Source of the DNA: JAWSVE01 sp033852115
Lineage (GTDB): Bacteria; Pseudomonadota; Gammaproteobacteria; Pseudomonadales; Cellvibrionaceae
DNA length: 64,000 nucleotides
Direction: 5' to 3'
Assembly (NCBI GenBank): GCA_033852115.1
Contig: JAWSVE010000003.1
Coordinates: 62,001-126,000, forward strand
Part shown: positions 1-8,856 of the stretch, piece by piece
Numbering within the stretch: position 1 is the first letter of the stretch
Layout of the letters: every line of letters starts with the position of its first letter
The notes under the pieces: generated by a model
What the model saw: the letters and a program-made list of their open reading frames with translations, nothing else
What the model was told of the DNA's origin: nothing
Database searches by the model: none
Program-made: the position numbers and the translations under genes

Positions 1-216
1 TCTAACCTCAAAGACATTCCTGTCATGATAGTTCACGGTGATAACGACGAACTCGTGCCCGTTGATTTGGTACGTGAATTTTATCAACGCGTCTCTGACA
101 CTGGCACGATAACAAAGTATATGGAAATACCGGACGGGGACCATGTTAAAGTTATTTCAAGAAACCCTGAAATGATTACAGAAGTCTTTGATTTTCTCAC
201 CAGCTATTCAAACTAA
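1..216 (+). CDS. Alpha/beta hydrolase, C-terminal fragment
   Basis: The open frame runs in from the left edge, so only the last 71 residues are present. It has the typical end of an alpha/beta hydrolase: a beta strand leading to GDNDELVP, which would carry the acidic member of the triad, and a later DGDH, which would carry the catalytic histidine. The nucleophile elbow lies outside the window, so substrate and total length are unknown. A strong GC hairpin follows within about 10 bases of the stop. The fold assignment is inferred from these two motifs and their spacing. Confidence 0.7.
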   Translation, partial: SNLKDIPVMIVHGDNDELVPVDLVREFYQRVSDTGTITKYMEIPDGDHVKVISRNPEMITEVFDFLTSYSN

Positions 217-225
217 AAAACAGAT

Positions 226-248
226 CGTGCCGCCCTTTCGGCGGCACG
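226..248. terminator. Convergent intrinsic terminator
   Basis: Perfect 9-bp stem (226-234 with 240-248) and a 5-base loop. An A-tract at 214-220 becomes a U-tract on the minus strand, so it best fits the leftward DUF4159 gene, though that stop is about 100 bases away. It also directly follows the rightward hydrolase. Confidence 0.65.
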
Positions 249-346
249 CCAACTTCTTTATCCTATCTTTCAGTCGGTTTATTTTCACTTAGTACCCCTA
301 AAAGGCGGCTAGATGATTAAATACGTGCCTATAAGTGCTGTAGACA

Positions 347-1159
347 TTAATGCGTCAACGCATAAATCAAATAGTTAATACCTAGTTGATAGGATAAGTT
401 CGCGTATTTAACTGGGTATTCTCGATGGTAAGTGTGTTCCCAACCATCGCCCATATCCGAATTCCAATTAATCAGCACCATAACACGCCCATTATCATCG
501 AGTATGGCATGATTCGAGGCATACTCTACATCGCCTTCTGGCCGATTATCATAATTACTGAGTGCTGGAATCATCTGGGCACCCTCTACGTCGTAAAAGC
601 CATGAAATATTTCGTGAGATGAATCGAGTTTAATAATCTCGCGGTCAGGGAATACCAAACTAAACATTTGGTAAAATGCATCCCATTGATAGGTTCCCCA
701 GAAATCATCTATCAACATGAATCCACCCCTTAATAAATATTCACGAAGGTTATTAATTTCTTGCGGTGAGAAAAAAACACCTCCGTTGCGCCCCATTTCC
801 ACGGCATAGATAAACGGATGACTGAAAATTTGTTGATCATCCAGCCGTAACACGATGGGTTCTTGATTTACTTTTACATTGGTGAGCCTAGTGACACCTT
901 TCAAAAAATTGATATCGGCAGCAGGAAAATCAGTCGACCACATTCCCATACTCCGTCGACTCACATAACGCGTATCATATTGAAGTCTGACAAAAGAAAA
1001 CTCCCCTTCGCGCCACAGCTCAGGTTCATCAACGGGAAATTCCAGCGTTGGATCAGCTATCGCAACGGAAAGATGGATGAATTGCAGCGCAAACAAAAAA
1101 AACAAGGAAAGTAAGGTATCCTGGCTGTATCGTCGTGATAAAAAACTTAACGGTTCCAT
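347..1159 (-). CDS. DUF4159 domain protein, exported
   Basis: A 270-residue protein with a basic, then hydrophobic N-terminus (about residues 9-35) that reads as a signal peptide or anchor, followed by a DUF4159 domain. Family hallmarks visible are the FxxVRLQY-like strand near residue 55, the GGFMLIDDFW segment near 145 and the NSDMGDGWEH segment near 235. DUF4159 proteins are glutamine-amidotransferase-like and usually sit beside MoxR AAA ATPase, DUF58 and von Willebrand genes; none of those is here. An AAGGGA ribosome site about 9 bases before the ATG supports the start. It is divergent from the FAH gene. The function is unknown. Confidence 0.8.
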   Translation of the reverse strand: MEPLSFLSRRYSQDTLLSLFFLFALQFIHLSVAIADPTLEFPVDEPELWREGEFSFVRLQYDTRYVSRRSMGMWSTDFPAADINFLKGVTRLTNVKVNQEPIVLRLDDQQIFSHPFIYAVEMGRNGGVFFSPQEINNLREYLLRGGFMLIDDFWGTYQWDAFYQMFSLVFPDREIIKLDSSHEIFHGFYDVEGAQMIPALSNYDNRPEGDVEYASNHAILDDNGRVMVLINWNSDMGDGWEHTYHREYPVKYANLSYQLGINYLIYALTH

Positions 1160-1254
1160 AATTAATATCCCTTGCGACGCTGCGCTTGGCGCTGCAAAAT
1201 CACTAGTATAAAACCAAGAGTGATAACAACAACGCTTTAAAGGTCGAATAAGCT

Positions 1255-2037
1255 ATGAATCAACAACAGGTCTTCGTACGCTACGAGTTAGATGGTAAAA
1301 CGTATTTTGCTGAGAAGGAAGGCGATATTCTTCATCAACTCAACGCCGCGCCATACAACGCCCCCGCTCGCACTGGAACACAACACAAGGTCAATAGCGT
1401 ACAGTTACTAGCGCCTGCCGCCCCTTCAAAAATCGTCTGCATAGGCCTCAACTACAAGAGCCACCTCGGAGAGCGCCCAGCCCTTGAATACCCAGGCATG
1501 TTTGCAAAGTACCCTTCAGCGTTAGTCGGTAACGAACAGAACGTTATTATCCCGAGCGATGCTAAAAGTGTGCATTATGAAGGTGAGATGGTAATTATCT
1601 TAGGAAAACACGCATCACATGTTTCTGAGGAAGAAGCAAAAACATGTATTTTTGGTGTGACTATAGGAAATGATATTAGTGAACGTGTTTGGCAGCAGAA
1701 TGATCTGCAATGGTTGCGGGCCAAGTCTTCAGATACTTTCGCACCAATGGGACCTTATTTGGTAACGGGATTAGACTATGGCAATCTTGAACTCGAAACA
1801 CGGGTCAATGGCGAAGTTCGCCAGGCATCCAATACGAACCTGCTAATCTTCAATGTCCCTTTTCTTATTAGCTATATAAGCCGATACATCACGTTAAATC
1901 CTGGTGATGCAATCTACACCGGGACACCCGGTACCACCCAAAAAATGGTAGACGGCGATGTGGTTGAAGTTGAGCTCTCGGGCGTAGGTGTCTTGCGAAA
2001 TCAGATCGTTAAAGGTTCAGCGCAGCAATCCAGTTAA
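1255..2037 (+). CDS. Fumarylacetoacetate hydrolase family protein
   Basis: 260 residues with the FAH catalytic core. GLNYKSH near residue 64 and the metal ligands E109, E111 (in HYEGEM) and D140 (in GNDISER) match the Mg2+/Mn2+ site of FAH-fold hydrolases and decarboxylases. The closing GDAIYTGTPGT loop is also typical. The N-terminal 55 residues form the small domain. Members act on acylpyruvates, oxaloacetate, or the oxo-acid products of aromatic degradation; the exact substrate cannot be read here. No aromatic-degradation genes flank it. A long inverted repeat follows the stop and separates it from the convergent PQQ dehydrogenase. Confidence 0.88.
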   Translation: MNQQQVFVRYELDGKTYFAEKEGDILHQLNAAPYNAPARTGTQHKVNSVQLLAPAAPSKIVCIGLNYKSHLGERPALEYPGMFAKYPSALVGNEQNVIIPSDAKSVHYEGEMVIILGKHASHVSEEEAKTCIFGVTIGNDISERVWQQNDLQWLRAKSSDTFAPMGPYLVTGLDYGNLELETRVNGEVRQASNTNLLIFNVPFLISYISRYITLNPGDAIYTGTPGTTQKMVDGDVVEVELSGVGVLRNQIVKGSAQQSS

Positions 2038-2051
2038 AACCTTATTAAAAT

Positions 2052-2085
2052 TTGTTGTGAGCTAACCCTGGTTAGCTCACAACAA
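2052..2085. terminator. Convergent hairpin terminator
   Basis: Perfect 16-bp arms (2052-2067 and 2070-2085) with almost no loop lie between the two convergent stops at 2037 and 2096. There is no long T-tract on either side, so termination strength is uncertain, but position and symmetry fit a bidirectional terminator. Confidence 0.6.
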
Positions 2086-2095
2086 TTACGGCCAA

Positions 2096-4306
2096 TCAGT
2101 TTGTCGACTCAGGCACCGCTAACGCTATATACTCCGCAGCCTTCTTGCCATCACCCACAGCCATCACAATAAATTGTTTGCCGTCGATAATGTACGTCAT
2201 TGGCTGGCCGGTTTGAGTTGCCGGTAACGAGATATCAGCAACCGTTTCGCCGGTCTCTTTATCTATTGCATGAAGAACCGGCGCCCCGCCTCTTCCTTCA
2301 CCAGCAAACAACAAAGTTTTAGTGGCTAATAAGCCCGAACGAGTCGGCTTACCTGTTGGAGGTAGCTCTAGATCTTTTAGCGCGGGATGATTTTTAACGC
2401 TGTCTGGTGTGTCACCATTCACAACTTGCCAATCATGGTCTCCACTGTTCAGGTCGATGGAGGTAATACGGCCCCAAGGTGGCTGAATAAGTGGCAAACC
2501 ATCAATCTTGGGCGTTCGCTTCTTTCCACCGTAAATAAAATCCACTGAAGATCGTTCCGGGTCATTAACTAGTGATAACAGCGAAACGTTCGTAAATGAT
2601 GGAACGTAGAGTTTGCCTGTTTCAGGGTCATACGCACCGCCTTCCCAGTTAGTGCCACCGGTGGCTGAGGGTACACTCAACGTGCCAAAAGTCCCATCGG
2701 GTGCTTCCGCTAAAGATGGTGGTGTATACAGCGGCCCCAGACGAAATGGCTTTACTGCTTCCAACGCTTTAGCTCTTAGCTCTGGTGTGAAATTGATCAA
2801 GTCGTCTTCACTAATTCCTTGCCTATCGTAAGCGGCAGGTTTTGTCGGAAACGGCTGTGTAGGTGACGTCCATTCACCGGGAACATCGGTTTGCGGCACC
2901 GGTGTTTCGATAATAGGCCAAATCGGTTCACCTGTTTTTCGATCAAAAACGTAAGCAAACGATTGTTTAGTCAGCTGAACTACCACTTTCCTGCCATTAG
3001 GAAGGTCTGCAAGAATGGGTGCGGATGGGTTATCCCAATCCCAAATATCGTGATGAATAATCTGATAGTGCCACTTTCGTTTGCCTGATTTAATATCAAG
3101 CGCTACCAAGCTATTCGCAAACAAGTTGTTGCCTGGGCGATCACCTCCATAACGGTCTCCAGTGGCCGACTCGACAGGTAGATAAACTAAACCCAATTCG
3201 GGATCGGCGGACATTGGCGCCCAAACACCTGCGTTACCGGTGAATTTTTCTGAACCGTTCAACCAAGTATCGGAGCCAAAATCACCAGACTCCGGAATGG
3301 TTTTAAATCGCCATTTTAGTTTTCCGGATTTTGCGCTAAACGCACGGACATCACCTTTGACATTGGATTTTGATACTGGCCAAAAACTAACAAGGTGAGC
3401 AGCCCCGACGATAACAGTATCGTTCACGACTAATGGAGGCTTGTTTAAACCAATATCAATGTCGTCACGCCCTTTACCTAGACGTAGACCCTTCTTGAGG
3501 TCTACCCTTCCGTTGTCACCGAACTTTCTGTCAGGGACTCCCGTTTTTGCATCGAGAGAGACTAAAAAATAACCCGGCGTAACGGTGAAAATACGTTCTT
3601 TATCGCCCTTCTTCCAATAACTGACAGCACGACCAGAGCCTTTACGAGGCGCAGCTTCGTAACGCTCAGGTTCATCAGGGCGCCACATCCAAAGCAACTG
3701 GCCAGTTTTTGGGTTGAGCGCAACGACATTGCGTGTTGCGCCAGCCGTTGCGTAGAGGGTGCCATCGACCATGATCGGAGACGACAAGTTGATTCGCTCC
3801 GCTTCAGGTCCAAAATTTGCGGTGTTAAAACGCCAAGCGATTTCTAGATCAGATACGTTGTCTTTGTTAATTTGCGCTGCTGCTGAATATCGATTTGCAC
3901 TAAGGTCACCATTCATGTCGAGCCACTCGACATCCTCATAAACAACAGTAGGCTCGGATAAACCGGAAGACGAAATGAGTACACCGCTAAACGGCTCGTC
4001 ACTTTGATTAAGGGCAACGCCACCGGCATTTAAAAGATAGGCACTGACATCTCGATACTGAGATTCTGTAAGGGAGCCTGGTTGTTCTGCAGGCATCGCA
4101 AGTTTAATCGTAGTGTAAAACTGCTCGGCTTCACGATCAGCCCACGTAGTAGCGAAGCGTCCAACTAAATCCTCTGCGGTATGGCAGCGAGAGCAGTGCG
4201 ACTGAAAAACCTCTTTTCCTTGTTCGATATTGTAAGCGTTAGCATGGCTAAACAGTGTAGTACTCAGAAGCAGCGCTGCTGATGCAGCGAAGTAAAGCTT
4301 TTGCAA
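2096..4306 (-). CDS. PQQ-dependent dehydrogenase with N-terminal cytochrome c
   Basis: A periplasmic quinohemoprotein-type dehydrogenase. After a signal peptide (about 1-24) comes a small cytochrome c domain with CSRCH and a candidate axial Met in AMPAEQPG. An eight-bladed beta-propeller then runs to the C-terminus, with W-motif blades such as KTGQLLW, SGKLKW and SGKRKWHYQ. HHDIWDWD resembles the corresponding loop of membrane glucose dehydrogenase-type enzymes. The only cysteines in the protein are the two heme cysteines, so the vicinal disulphide of methanol and alcohol dehydrogenases is missing. The substrate is not deducible. Start: GTG at 4315 overlaps the GAGGAG ribosome site (4315-4320), which sits 8 bases from TTG 4306, so I prefer TTG (736 residues). 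No pqq synthesis gene is in the window. Confidence 0.87.
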   Translation of the reverse strand: MQKLYFAASAALLLSTTLFSHANAYNIEQGKEVFQSHCSRCHTAEDLVGRFATTWADREAEQFYTTIKLAMPAEQPGSLTESQYRDVSAYLLNAGGVALNQSDEPFSGVLISSSGLSEPTVVYEDVEWLDMNGDLSANRYSAAAQINKDNVSDLEIAWRFNTANFGPEAERINLSSPIMVDGTLYATAGATRNVVALNPKTGQLLWMWRPDEPERYEAAPRKGSGRAVSYWKKGDKERIFTVTPGYFLVSLDAKTGVPDRKFGDNGRVDLKKGLRLGKGRDDIDIGLNKPPLVVNDTVIVGAAHLVSFWPVSKSNVKGDVRAFSAKSGKLKWRFKTIPESGDFGSDTWLNGSEKFTGNAGVWAPMSADPELGLVYLPVESATGDRYGGDRPGNNLFANSLVALDIKSGKRKWHYQIIHHDIWDWDNPSAPILADLPNGRKVVVQLTKQSFAYVFDRKTGEPIWPIIETPVPQTDVPGEWTSPTQPFPTKPAAYDRQGISEDDLINFTPELRAKALEAVKPFRLGPLYTPPSLAEAPDGTFGTLSVPSATGGTNWEGGAYDPETGKLYVPSFTNVSLLSLVNDPERSSVDFIYGGKKRTPKIDGLPLIQPPWGRITSIDLNSGDHDWQVVNGDTPDSVKNHPALKDLELPPTGKPTRSGLLATKTLLFAGEGRGGAPVLHAIDKETGETVADISLPATQTGQPMTYIIDGKQFIVMAVGDGKKAAEYIALAVPESTN

Positions 4307-4580
4307 AATCCCCACTCCTCAAGAATTATTTTTGTTAGTTGTTATTAGTCTAGAGATTTGGAATAGTACCGCGTTTATCGAAGCCACGGAACCAATGGGC
4401 AGCTTCAATAACGGACCCCGTAATGCTCCTACAACTGATGCTCATAAAATCGATAATACACAGCAATAACAACGAGTTAAGCTGACTATCTAGAATGTTT
4501 ATAGCTAGAAATTGGTTAAAAGAAAAGCGGTTATTTTACATTTCCATACATCAAAATCAGTCAATATAGGTCGAGTTACT

Positions 4581-5300
4581 ATGGCAGAGTTATCCAACAA
4601 AAATATTATCGTTGCTGGAGGAACCTCCGGCATTGGTTTATCAATAACGAGTTTATGTGCATCACTGGGAGCAAACGTCTGGGCAATTGGTCGTTCACAG
4701 GAATATATCGATAAAGCAAAAGAAGAAGTCTCTGGTAACGTGACATTTGTATCGCTGGACATACACGATACATCAGCGCTTCAAGCGCTATTCAAAGAGG
4801 TTGGTACCATTGACCACCTTGCATGCAATGCGACCGGTGCAAACCGGACTATTGCGCCTTTCTTGAAGCAAACAGCAGAGCAATTTCAAGAAGCGTTTGG
4901 TAAATTTTGGGGTTATACCAATGTCGTGCGAGAAGCGATTCCGTTTATCGCTGATACCGGTTCCATCACGCTAACCAGCGGCACACCGGCTCGTAAAGCT
5001 CGCCCCGGCCAAATATCGCTAAGTTGCGTTGGCAGTGCAGTCGAAGCCTTTACGCGCGCTCTAGCACCTGAGGTCGCCCCTATTCGAGTTAATGTCGTGG
5101 CACCCGGCATCATTGATACAACGATGTACAGTTGGATGGGCGATAAAAAAGATGAGCAATTAGCAAACCTTACGCAAAAGTTCCCAGCGAAAAGAGCGGG
5201 TGAACCTGGAGAGGTGGCAAGCGCGATTGTATTTTTAATGCAAAACGATTACGTAACGGGCTCAACAATCGATGTGGATGGCGGTTTATTGTTGTCCTAA
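4581..5300 (+). CDS. SDR-family protein lacking the YxxxK catalytic pair
   Basis: A 239-residue Rossmann protein of the classical SDR shape. GGTSGIG at 13-19 binds the nucleotide, LDIHD sits near 60, and CNATG at 82-86 replaces the usual NNAG. TSG at 132-134 gives the catalytic-serine position, but where YxxxK is expected the chain reads L147-S-C-V-G151, with no tyrosine anywhere in that segment. The C-terminal DVDGG motif is present. ATG 4581 starts exactly at the Rossmann strand; an upstream in-frame ATG at 4512 would add 23 non-homologous residues. It is divergent from the PQQ dehydrogenase across about 270 bases with no recognised site. It may be non-enzymatic or use other chemistry. Confidence 0.85.
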   Translation: MAELSNKNIIVAGGTSGIGLSITSLCASLGANVWAIGRSQEYIDKAKEEVSGNVTFVSLDIHDTSALQALFKEVGTIDHLACNATGANRTIAPFLKQTAEQFQEAFGKFWGYTNVVREAIPFIADTGSITLTSGTPARKARPGQISLSCVGSAVEAFTRALAPEVAPIRVNVVAPGIIDTTMYSWMGDKKDEQLANLTQKFPAKRAGEPGEVASAIVFLMQNDYVTGSTIDVDGGLLLS

Positions 5301-5354
5301 ACAATTGCAACACAAAAATCGCAACACAAACGCCAACATTGTTTGGTTTTGTGC

Positions 5355-5392
5355 AAAAAAAGCGACGCAGACATCGGTGGGTCGCTTTTTTT
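5355..5392. terminator. Bidirectional intrinsic terminator
   Basis: 12-base arms (5355-5366 and 5381-5392) are made of an A7 tract plus AGCGAC-type stem, with the T7 tract on the far side. It lies between the convergent SDR and hydrolase stops and reads as a terminator on both strands. Confidence 0.85.
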
Positions 5393-5397
5393 GATCA

Positions 5398-6363
5398 TTA
5401 AGATTTCAAAAAATCGATGAAAGGTGGGAAAAATTTCTCGGGCACTTCCAAGAAAGGGCAATGGCCCGCGTCATCAAATAGAATTAACTTCGCGTTGGGT
5501 ATCGCATCAACCACAGCTTTTGCATTTTCCCTAAAGTTACGTCCATCTTCGGCACCGCTAATAAAAAGAGTTTTCGCTTTGATATGTGGGCGATCGTAAA
5601 CGACCGGTTCAGCGTATATCCATTGGAAATTTAGGGCACGAACCATCGCGGCTCTTGGCCACTCTGCGCTCAAGGTCCAACCATACATGAGGTCAACATA
5701 ACGTTCATAAGCCTCGTCCCAGGTGACAAAATAGCGTTCGATATTTCTCCGGACGGCGCTGTAGTCTCGAGCGAGTTGGCGCTGATAGGTATCTTCTATG
5801 CGAGTCCATCCTCGATACGGCCTAGAGTCGACCAAACCAATCTGGTTGACGATTACTAAGTGGGTTGTTGCGTCGGGGTAGGAAAAAGCAAAGCGAGTCG
5901 CCATCATTCCCCCCATGGAGTGACCGACAATTGCCGCTTTTTTAATATTGAGAGAATCTAGTAAGGCCTTGGTGTTTGCAGCATGGTCGTCTAACCGATA
6001 GGGAATAATCGGCTTCGAAGAGCGTCCAAAACCTATCTGATCAGGAACGATAACACGAAAACCGTTATCCGTTAGCTGGTCGATGGTCGATTCAAAATAT
6101 TCTCCGAACCAATTCATTCCATGCAGCAATACAACAACTTTACCGTTAGGCTTATCTGCTGAAACATCCATATAAGCCATACGGACATCTTGTTCATATA
6201 GTGTTAACGGCAGGTGTTTTACAGGATGAGGGTAAGCAAGATCTTCTAGATTAATGCTTCGAGGTAACAAATCCTCATGATCACTGGCATGTGTATGGAT
6301 TGCGAAGAAAGAGCAAAATAATAAGGCCGTTATTAAGGTTAGCGGCAACTTTTGAATAGGCAC
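5398..6363 (-). CDS. Exported alpha/beta hydrolase
   Basis: 321 residues with a clear signal peptide (hydrophobic stretch about 8-26). The alpha/beta hydrolase fold shows the oxyanion strand VVLLHGMNW near residue 80, the nucleophile elbow GHSMGG near 147-152, the acidic position in SGAEDGR near 275 and the catalytic His in DDAGHCPFLE near 300. It is a periplasmic or secreted esterase, epoxide-hydrolase or dehalogenase-like enzyme; the motifs do not distinguish these. The start is GTG 6363, placed by a near-perfect AGGAGG site a few bases upstream. It is convergent with the SDR and divergent from the patatin-like gene. Confidence 0.85.
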   Translation of the reverse strand: MPIQKLPLTLITALLFCSFFAIHTHASDHEDLLPRSINLEDLAYPHPVKHLPLTLYEQDVRMAYMDVSADKPNGKVVVLLHGMNWFGEYFESTIDQLTDNGFRVIVPDQIGFGRSSKPIIPYRLDDHAANTKALLDSLNIKKAAIVGHSMGGMMATRFAFSYPDATTHLVIVNQIGLVDSRPYRGWTRIEDTYQRQLARDYSAVRRNIERYFVTWDEAYERYVDLMYGWTLSAEWPRAAMVRALNFQWIYAEPVVYDRPHIKAKTLFISGAEDGRNFRENAKAVVDAIPNAKLILFDDAGHCPFLEVPEKFFPPFIDFLKS

Positions 6364-6524
6364 GATTCTCCTCCTTGATTTATTGTTGTTGGGATACAGT
6401 CGTGATCATGGCGAGTATAACAGTCCCTCTCCTATCTGCCGCGTGAAAACGGTTAAAAACTGTCAGTTCTCGCTACGCTGCAGTTTTTTACATAAAATAC
6501 ACGCTGCGATAGAGAGGGGTTCTA

Positions 6525-7610
6525 GTGGCGCTACTGAATATCTTTGCCGGTGACATAGCTTATAAAAAGATCAAACAAGAAGGTTTAAAACCCGATCAGA
6601 TAAGCGGGATTTTTGGTGCATCGGGTGCGGCAAAATGGCTTAGCATCTATGGTCTTGACCGTGCCATCTATCAGGACTGGCTAACGGAAAGTACGCACCC
6701 AATCCATCTCTTTGGAACATCGGTGGGTGCATGGAAGTTTGCCGCTGCGGCACAAAAGGCGCCAGGGATCGCATTAGATGCTTTCGCTACAGCTTACATA
6801 GAGCAATCCTATCCCGACGGTTTCTCACATGAAGCTATTCGTAGAGAAACCGAATCGATACTCAATGCATTCTTATCAGAAAACGCCGTTAAAGAAATCT
6901 TATCCCACCCCTTCTTTCGTTTTCACTGTGGTGCAGTCACAAGCAACGGATTCTTTGCGAGTGAAACGAAAACTGTTCTCGCGGCAGCGCTTGGTCTAGC
7001 CGCAGCGAGGAACCTGGTGTCACCAAGGCTACTGCAAAAAAGTTTCTCAAGAACAGTATTTAGCGATCCTCGCGATCAATTCCCTTTTCACAAGACAATC
7101 ACTCACAACACTAAGCCCATCCAGTTAAAAGAGTCTAATTTTCGGAAGGTAATACAAGCCAGCGGATCAATACCTTACGTGATGCCTGCAGTGACTAACA
7201 TTGAGGGCGCTCCTAACGGAGTTTATAGGGATGGTGGCTTAATGGATTACCATCCGGCTCCGGGCATACTGTGGGGAGGAGAAGGTTTAATTTTGTACCC
7301 CCACTTTTATAGTCACATCATTCCAGGATGGTTCGACAAACCATTTAGAAAGCGCTACGCAACAGAAGCACTGTTATCTCAGACTGTGCTCATATGCCCT
7401 AGCGCTGACTTTATTAAGACGCTCCCCTATCAACGCTTGCCTGATCGAAACGATTTTAAACGGTTCCAGAAAGATGACAGTCTTCGGATACGCGCTTGGA
7501 GAGAAGCTGCGGCGCGGAGTCACGCGCTAGGCGAAGAGTTTAAAGCGATTTACGAGCAAAATGCTTGGCGTGACGTCGTACAGCCTATTAAAAACGCGGC
7601 GATTCAATAG
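6525..7610 (+). CDS. Patatin-like phospholipase family protein
   Basis: 361 residues. The Ser-Asp dyad of patatins is visible: GTSVG at 64-68 (Ser66) and RDGG with Asp236, preceded by ASGSIPYVMPAV, which resembles the conserved patatin helix. An unusual GASGAAKW near 31-38 takes the place of the glycine-rich oxyanion segment, which normally precedes GxSxG more tightly. No signal peptide or membrane segment is seen, so it is probably cytosolic. The GTG start is set by AGAGAGGGG ending 5 bases upstream. It would hydrolyse acyl esters of phospholipids or related lipids; the substrate is unknown. The gene stands alone. Confidence 0.8.
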   Translation: MALLNIFAGDIAYKKIKQEGLKPDQISGIFGASGAAKWLSIYGLDRAIYQDWLTESTHPIHLFGTSVGAWKFAAAAQKAPGIALDAFATAYIEQSYPDGFSHEAIRRETESILNAFLSENAVKEILSHPFFRFHCGAVTSNGFFASETKTVLAAALGLAAARNLVSPRLLQKSFSRTVFSDPRDQFPFHKTITHNTKPIQLKESNFRKVIQASGSIPYVMPAVTNIEGAPNGVYRDGGLMDYHPAPGILWGGEGLILYPHFYSHIIPGWFDKPFRKRYATEALLSQTVLICPSADFIKTLPYQRLPDRNDFKRFQKDDSLRIRAWREAAARSHALGEEFKAIYEQNAWRDVVQPIKNAAIQ

Positions 7611-7774
7611 ATCCCTATATACAAAGCTTTTGATAGTCAAAAGAGTAATAAACAACCTTTCGGAGCATGAATATGTAATCTTATGCGCCACTGAGCCTTG
7701 CCTATAATTTAGCTAAGAACCCAAATTGAGTAGCAGTTCAAATTTTTATTGGGTCAACCTAAAGAGAGCTGATT

Positions 7775-8017
7775 ATGCATTGCAGAACTAATGAAGAAGA
7801 GAAACATTGGTATCGGAGCGACCGGTTCTTCATCGCCAATGGGCAGTGGTACTTCTCAACTCGTGAGCAAGTTGATATTGGTCCGTTTGGCTCAGAACAA
7901 GCGGCGCGAAGAGGGTTAGATCTATTTATTAAGTCAGTAATGAAGGACCAAAACTCATTTCAGACGGCCGTTACTGCCGCTCGCCATGGCGAATGGGCAA
8001 TGACTCTGTACCACTAA
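7775..8017 (+). CDS. Small DUF6316-like protein
   Basis: 80 residues, rich in aromatic and charged residues. The core is a short strand-rich motif (DRFFIANGQWYFSTREQ) followed by VDIGPFGSEQAARRGLDLF. That 'what it received, what it displays' pattern is typical of the small DUF6316 family found in gammaproteobacteria. No signal peptide or metal site is seen. An AGAGAG site precedes the ATG. The function is unknown; the family name is from memory of the pattern. Confidence 0.7.
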   Translation: MHCRTNEEEKHWYRSDRFFIANGQWYFSTREQVDIGPFGSEQAARRGLDLFIKSVMKDQNSFQTAVTAARHGEWAMTLYH

Positions 8018-8032
8018 ACTAATCAAATTAGC

Positions 8033-8058
8033 TTGGGCTTTTGTTCACTTAAGCCCAA
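8033..8058 (+). terminator. Possible terminator after DUF6316-like gene
   Basis: 8-bp arms (8033-8040, 8051-8058) with a 10-base loop lie 15 bases past the stop. No T-tract follows, so this may simply be a stabilising 3' hairpin. Confidence 0.3.
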
Positions 8059-8215
8059 CTGCCCTATCCTCTAACCTCGTCAAATGCTTGAGAGACTTTA
8101 GATTAAGTGATGACTCTAACGCGCTGAATTTAAATGGTTTTTCTTTTTTGAAAGCATGCTTTAAGCGGCCTAAACGAGCCAGGAAGTGTTTTGTTGACAA
8201 GGAAAGGGTATGAAA

Positions 8216-8292
8216 TGGGGTGGCTGACGGGACTTGAACCCGCGACGACTGGAATCACAATCCAGGGCTCTACCAACTGAGCTACAGCCACC
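8216..8292 (-). tRNA. tRNA-His (GTG)
   Basis: On the minus strand the cloverleaf has a 7-bp acceptor stem, D arm, anticodon loop TTGTGAT (anticodon GTG) and a T arm with GTTCAAGTC. CCA is encoded. The extra 5' G pairing with the discriminator C, a histidine tRNA identity element, is present. It is the last gene of the Pro-Arg-His cluster. Confidence 0.97.
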
Positions 8293-8378
8293 ATCGAAAC
8301 AGCGCTTGATCACCATTGCGGTGACATCAAAGACTAATTGATTCCTACCTAGACTGCCACTTATTAGACAGACTTTAA

Positions 8379-8455
<77 letters not shown>

Positions 8456-8560
8456 TCAAGGTATTGCCGGGATCGGAAATTCAAGTTCTTAGGAAGCATT
8501 TGGCAACTTGCTCAAATCACTTCGTTTCTAAAAGCAGCTATATTAAGCCCTTCTTAAAAT

Positions 8561-8637
8561 TGGTCGGAGTGGAGGGATTCGAACCCCCGACATCCTGCTC
8601 CCAAAGCAGGCGCGCTACCAAGCTGCGCTACACTCCG
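8561..8637 (-). tRNA. tRNA-Pro (TGG)
   Basis: 77 bases including CCA. The anticodon loop is TTTGGGA (anticodon TGG) with a GC-rich anticodon stem. It is first in the leftward cluster, with the order Pro-Arg-His as in pseudomonads, where a Leu tRNA often follows; none was seen here. Confidence 0.97.
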
Positions 8638-8720
8638 ATTACGTCGACAAAGAGTCAATCTCACCCTTATTTGACGTCTGAAACCCGTTAGCTAAAGCCA
8701 CCAGATTTCAGGAGGTGCGG

Positions 8721-8749
8721 ATAATACCGACGTGTTTCGTGAAGGTCAA
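8721..8749 (-). promoter_or_regulatory. Sigma-70 promoter of the tRNA cluster
   Basis: Read leftward: -35 TTGACC (8749-8744), a 17-base spacer, and -10 TATTAT (8726-8721). The expected start near 8714 gives a leader of about 77 bases before tRNA-Pro. The sequences are close to consensus with ideal spacing. Confidence 0.75.
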
Positions 8750-8856
8750 TGGAAAGCTTCAACATTTTGTTTTTATTAGAAGAAAGTCTGCTGACATTAA
8801 GTATTTGACTGTGGGACAATACGCGCCCTCGCATGACCATCGAGGAGAAAAGAGAC

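Noticed and set aside
8151..8162. AAAGCATGCTTT palindrome as terminator for the tRNA cluster
   Set aside because: On the minus strand the run after the stem is A-rich, not T-rich, so no terminator is supported.
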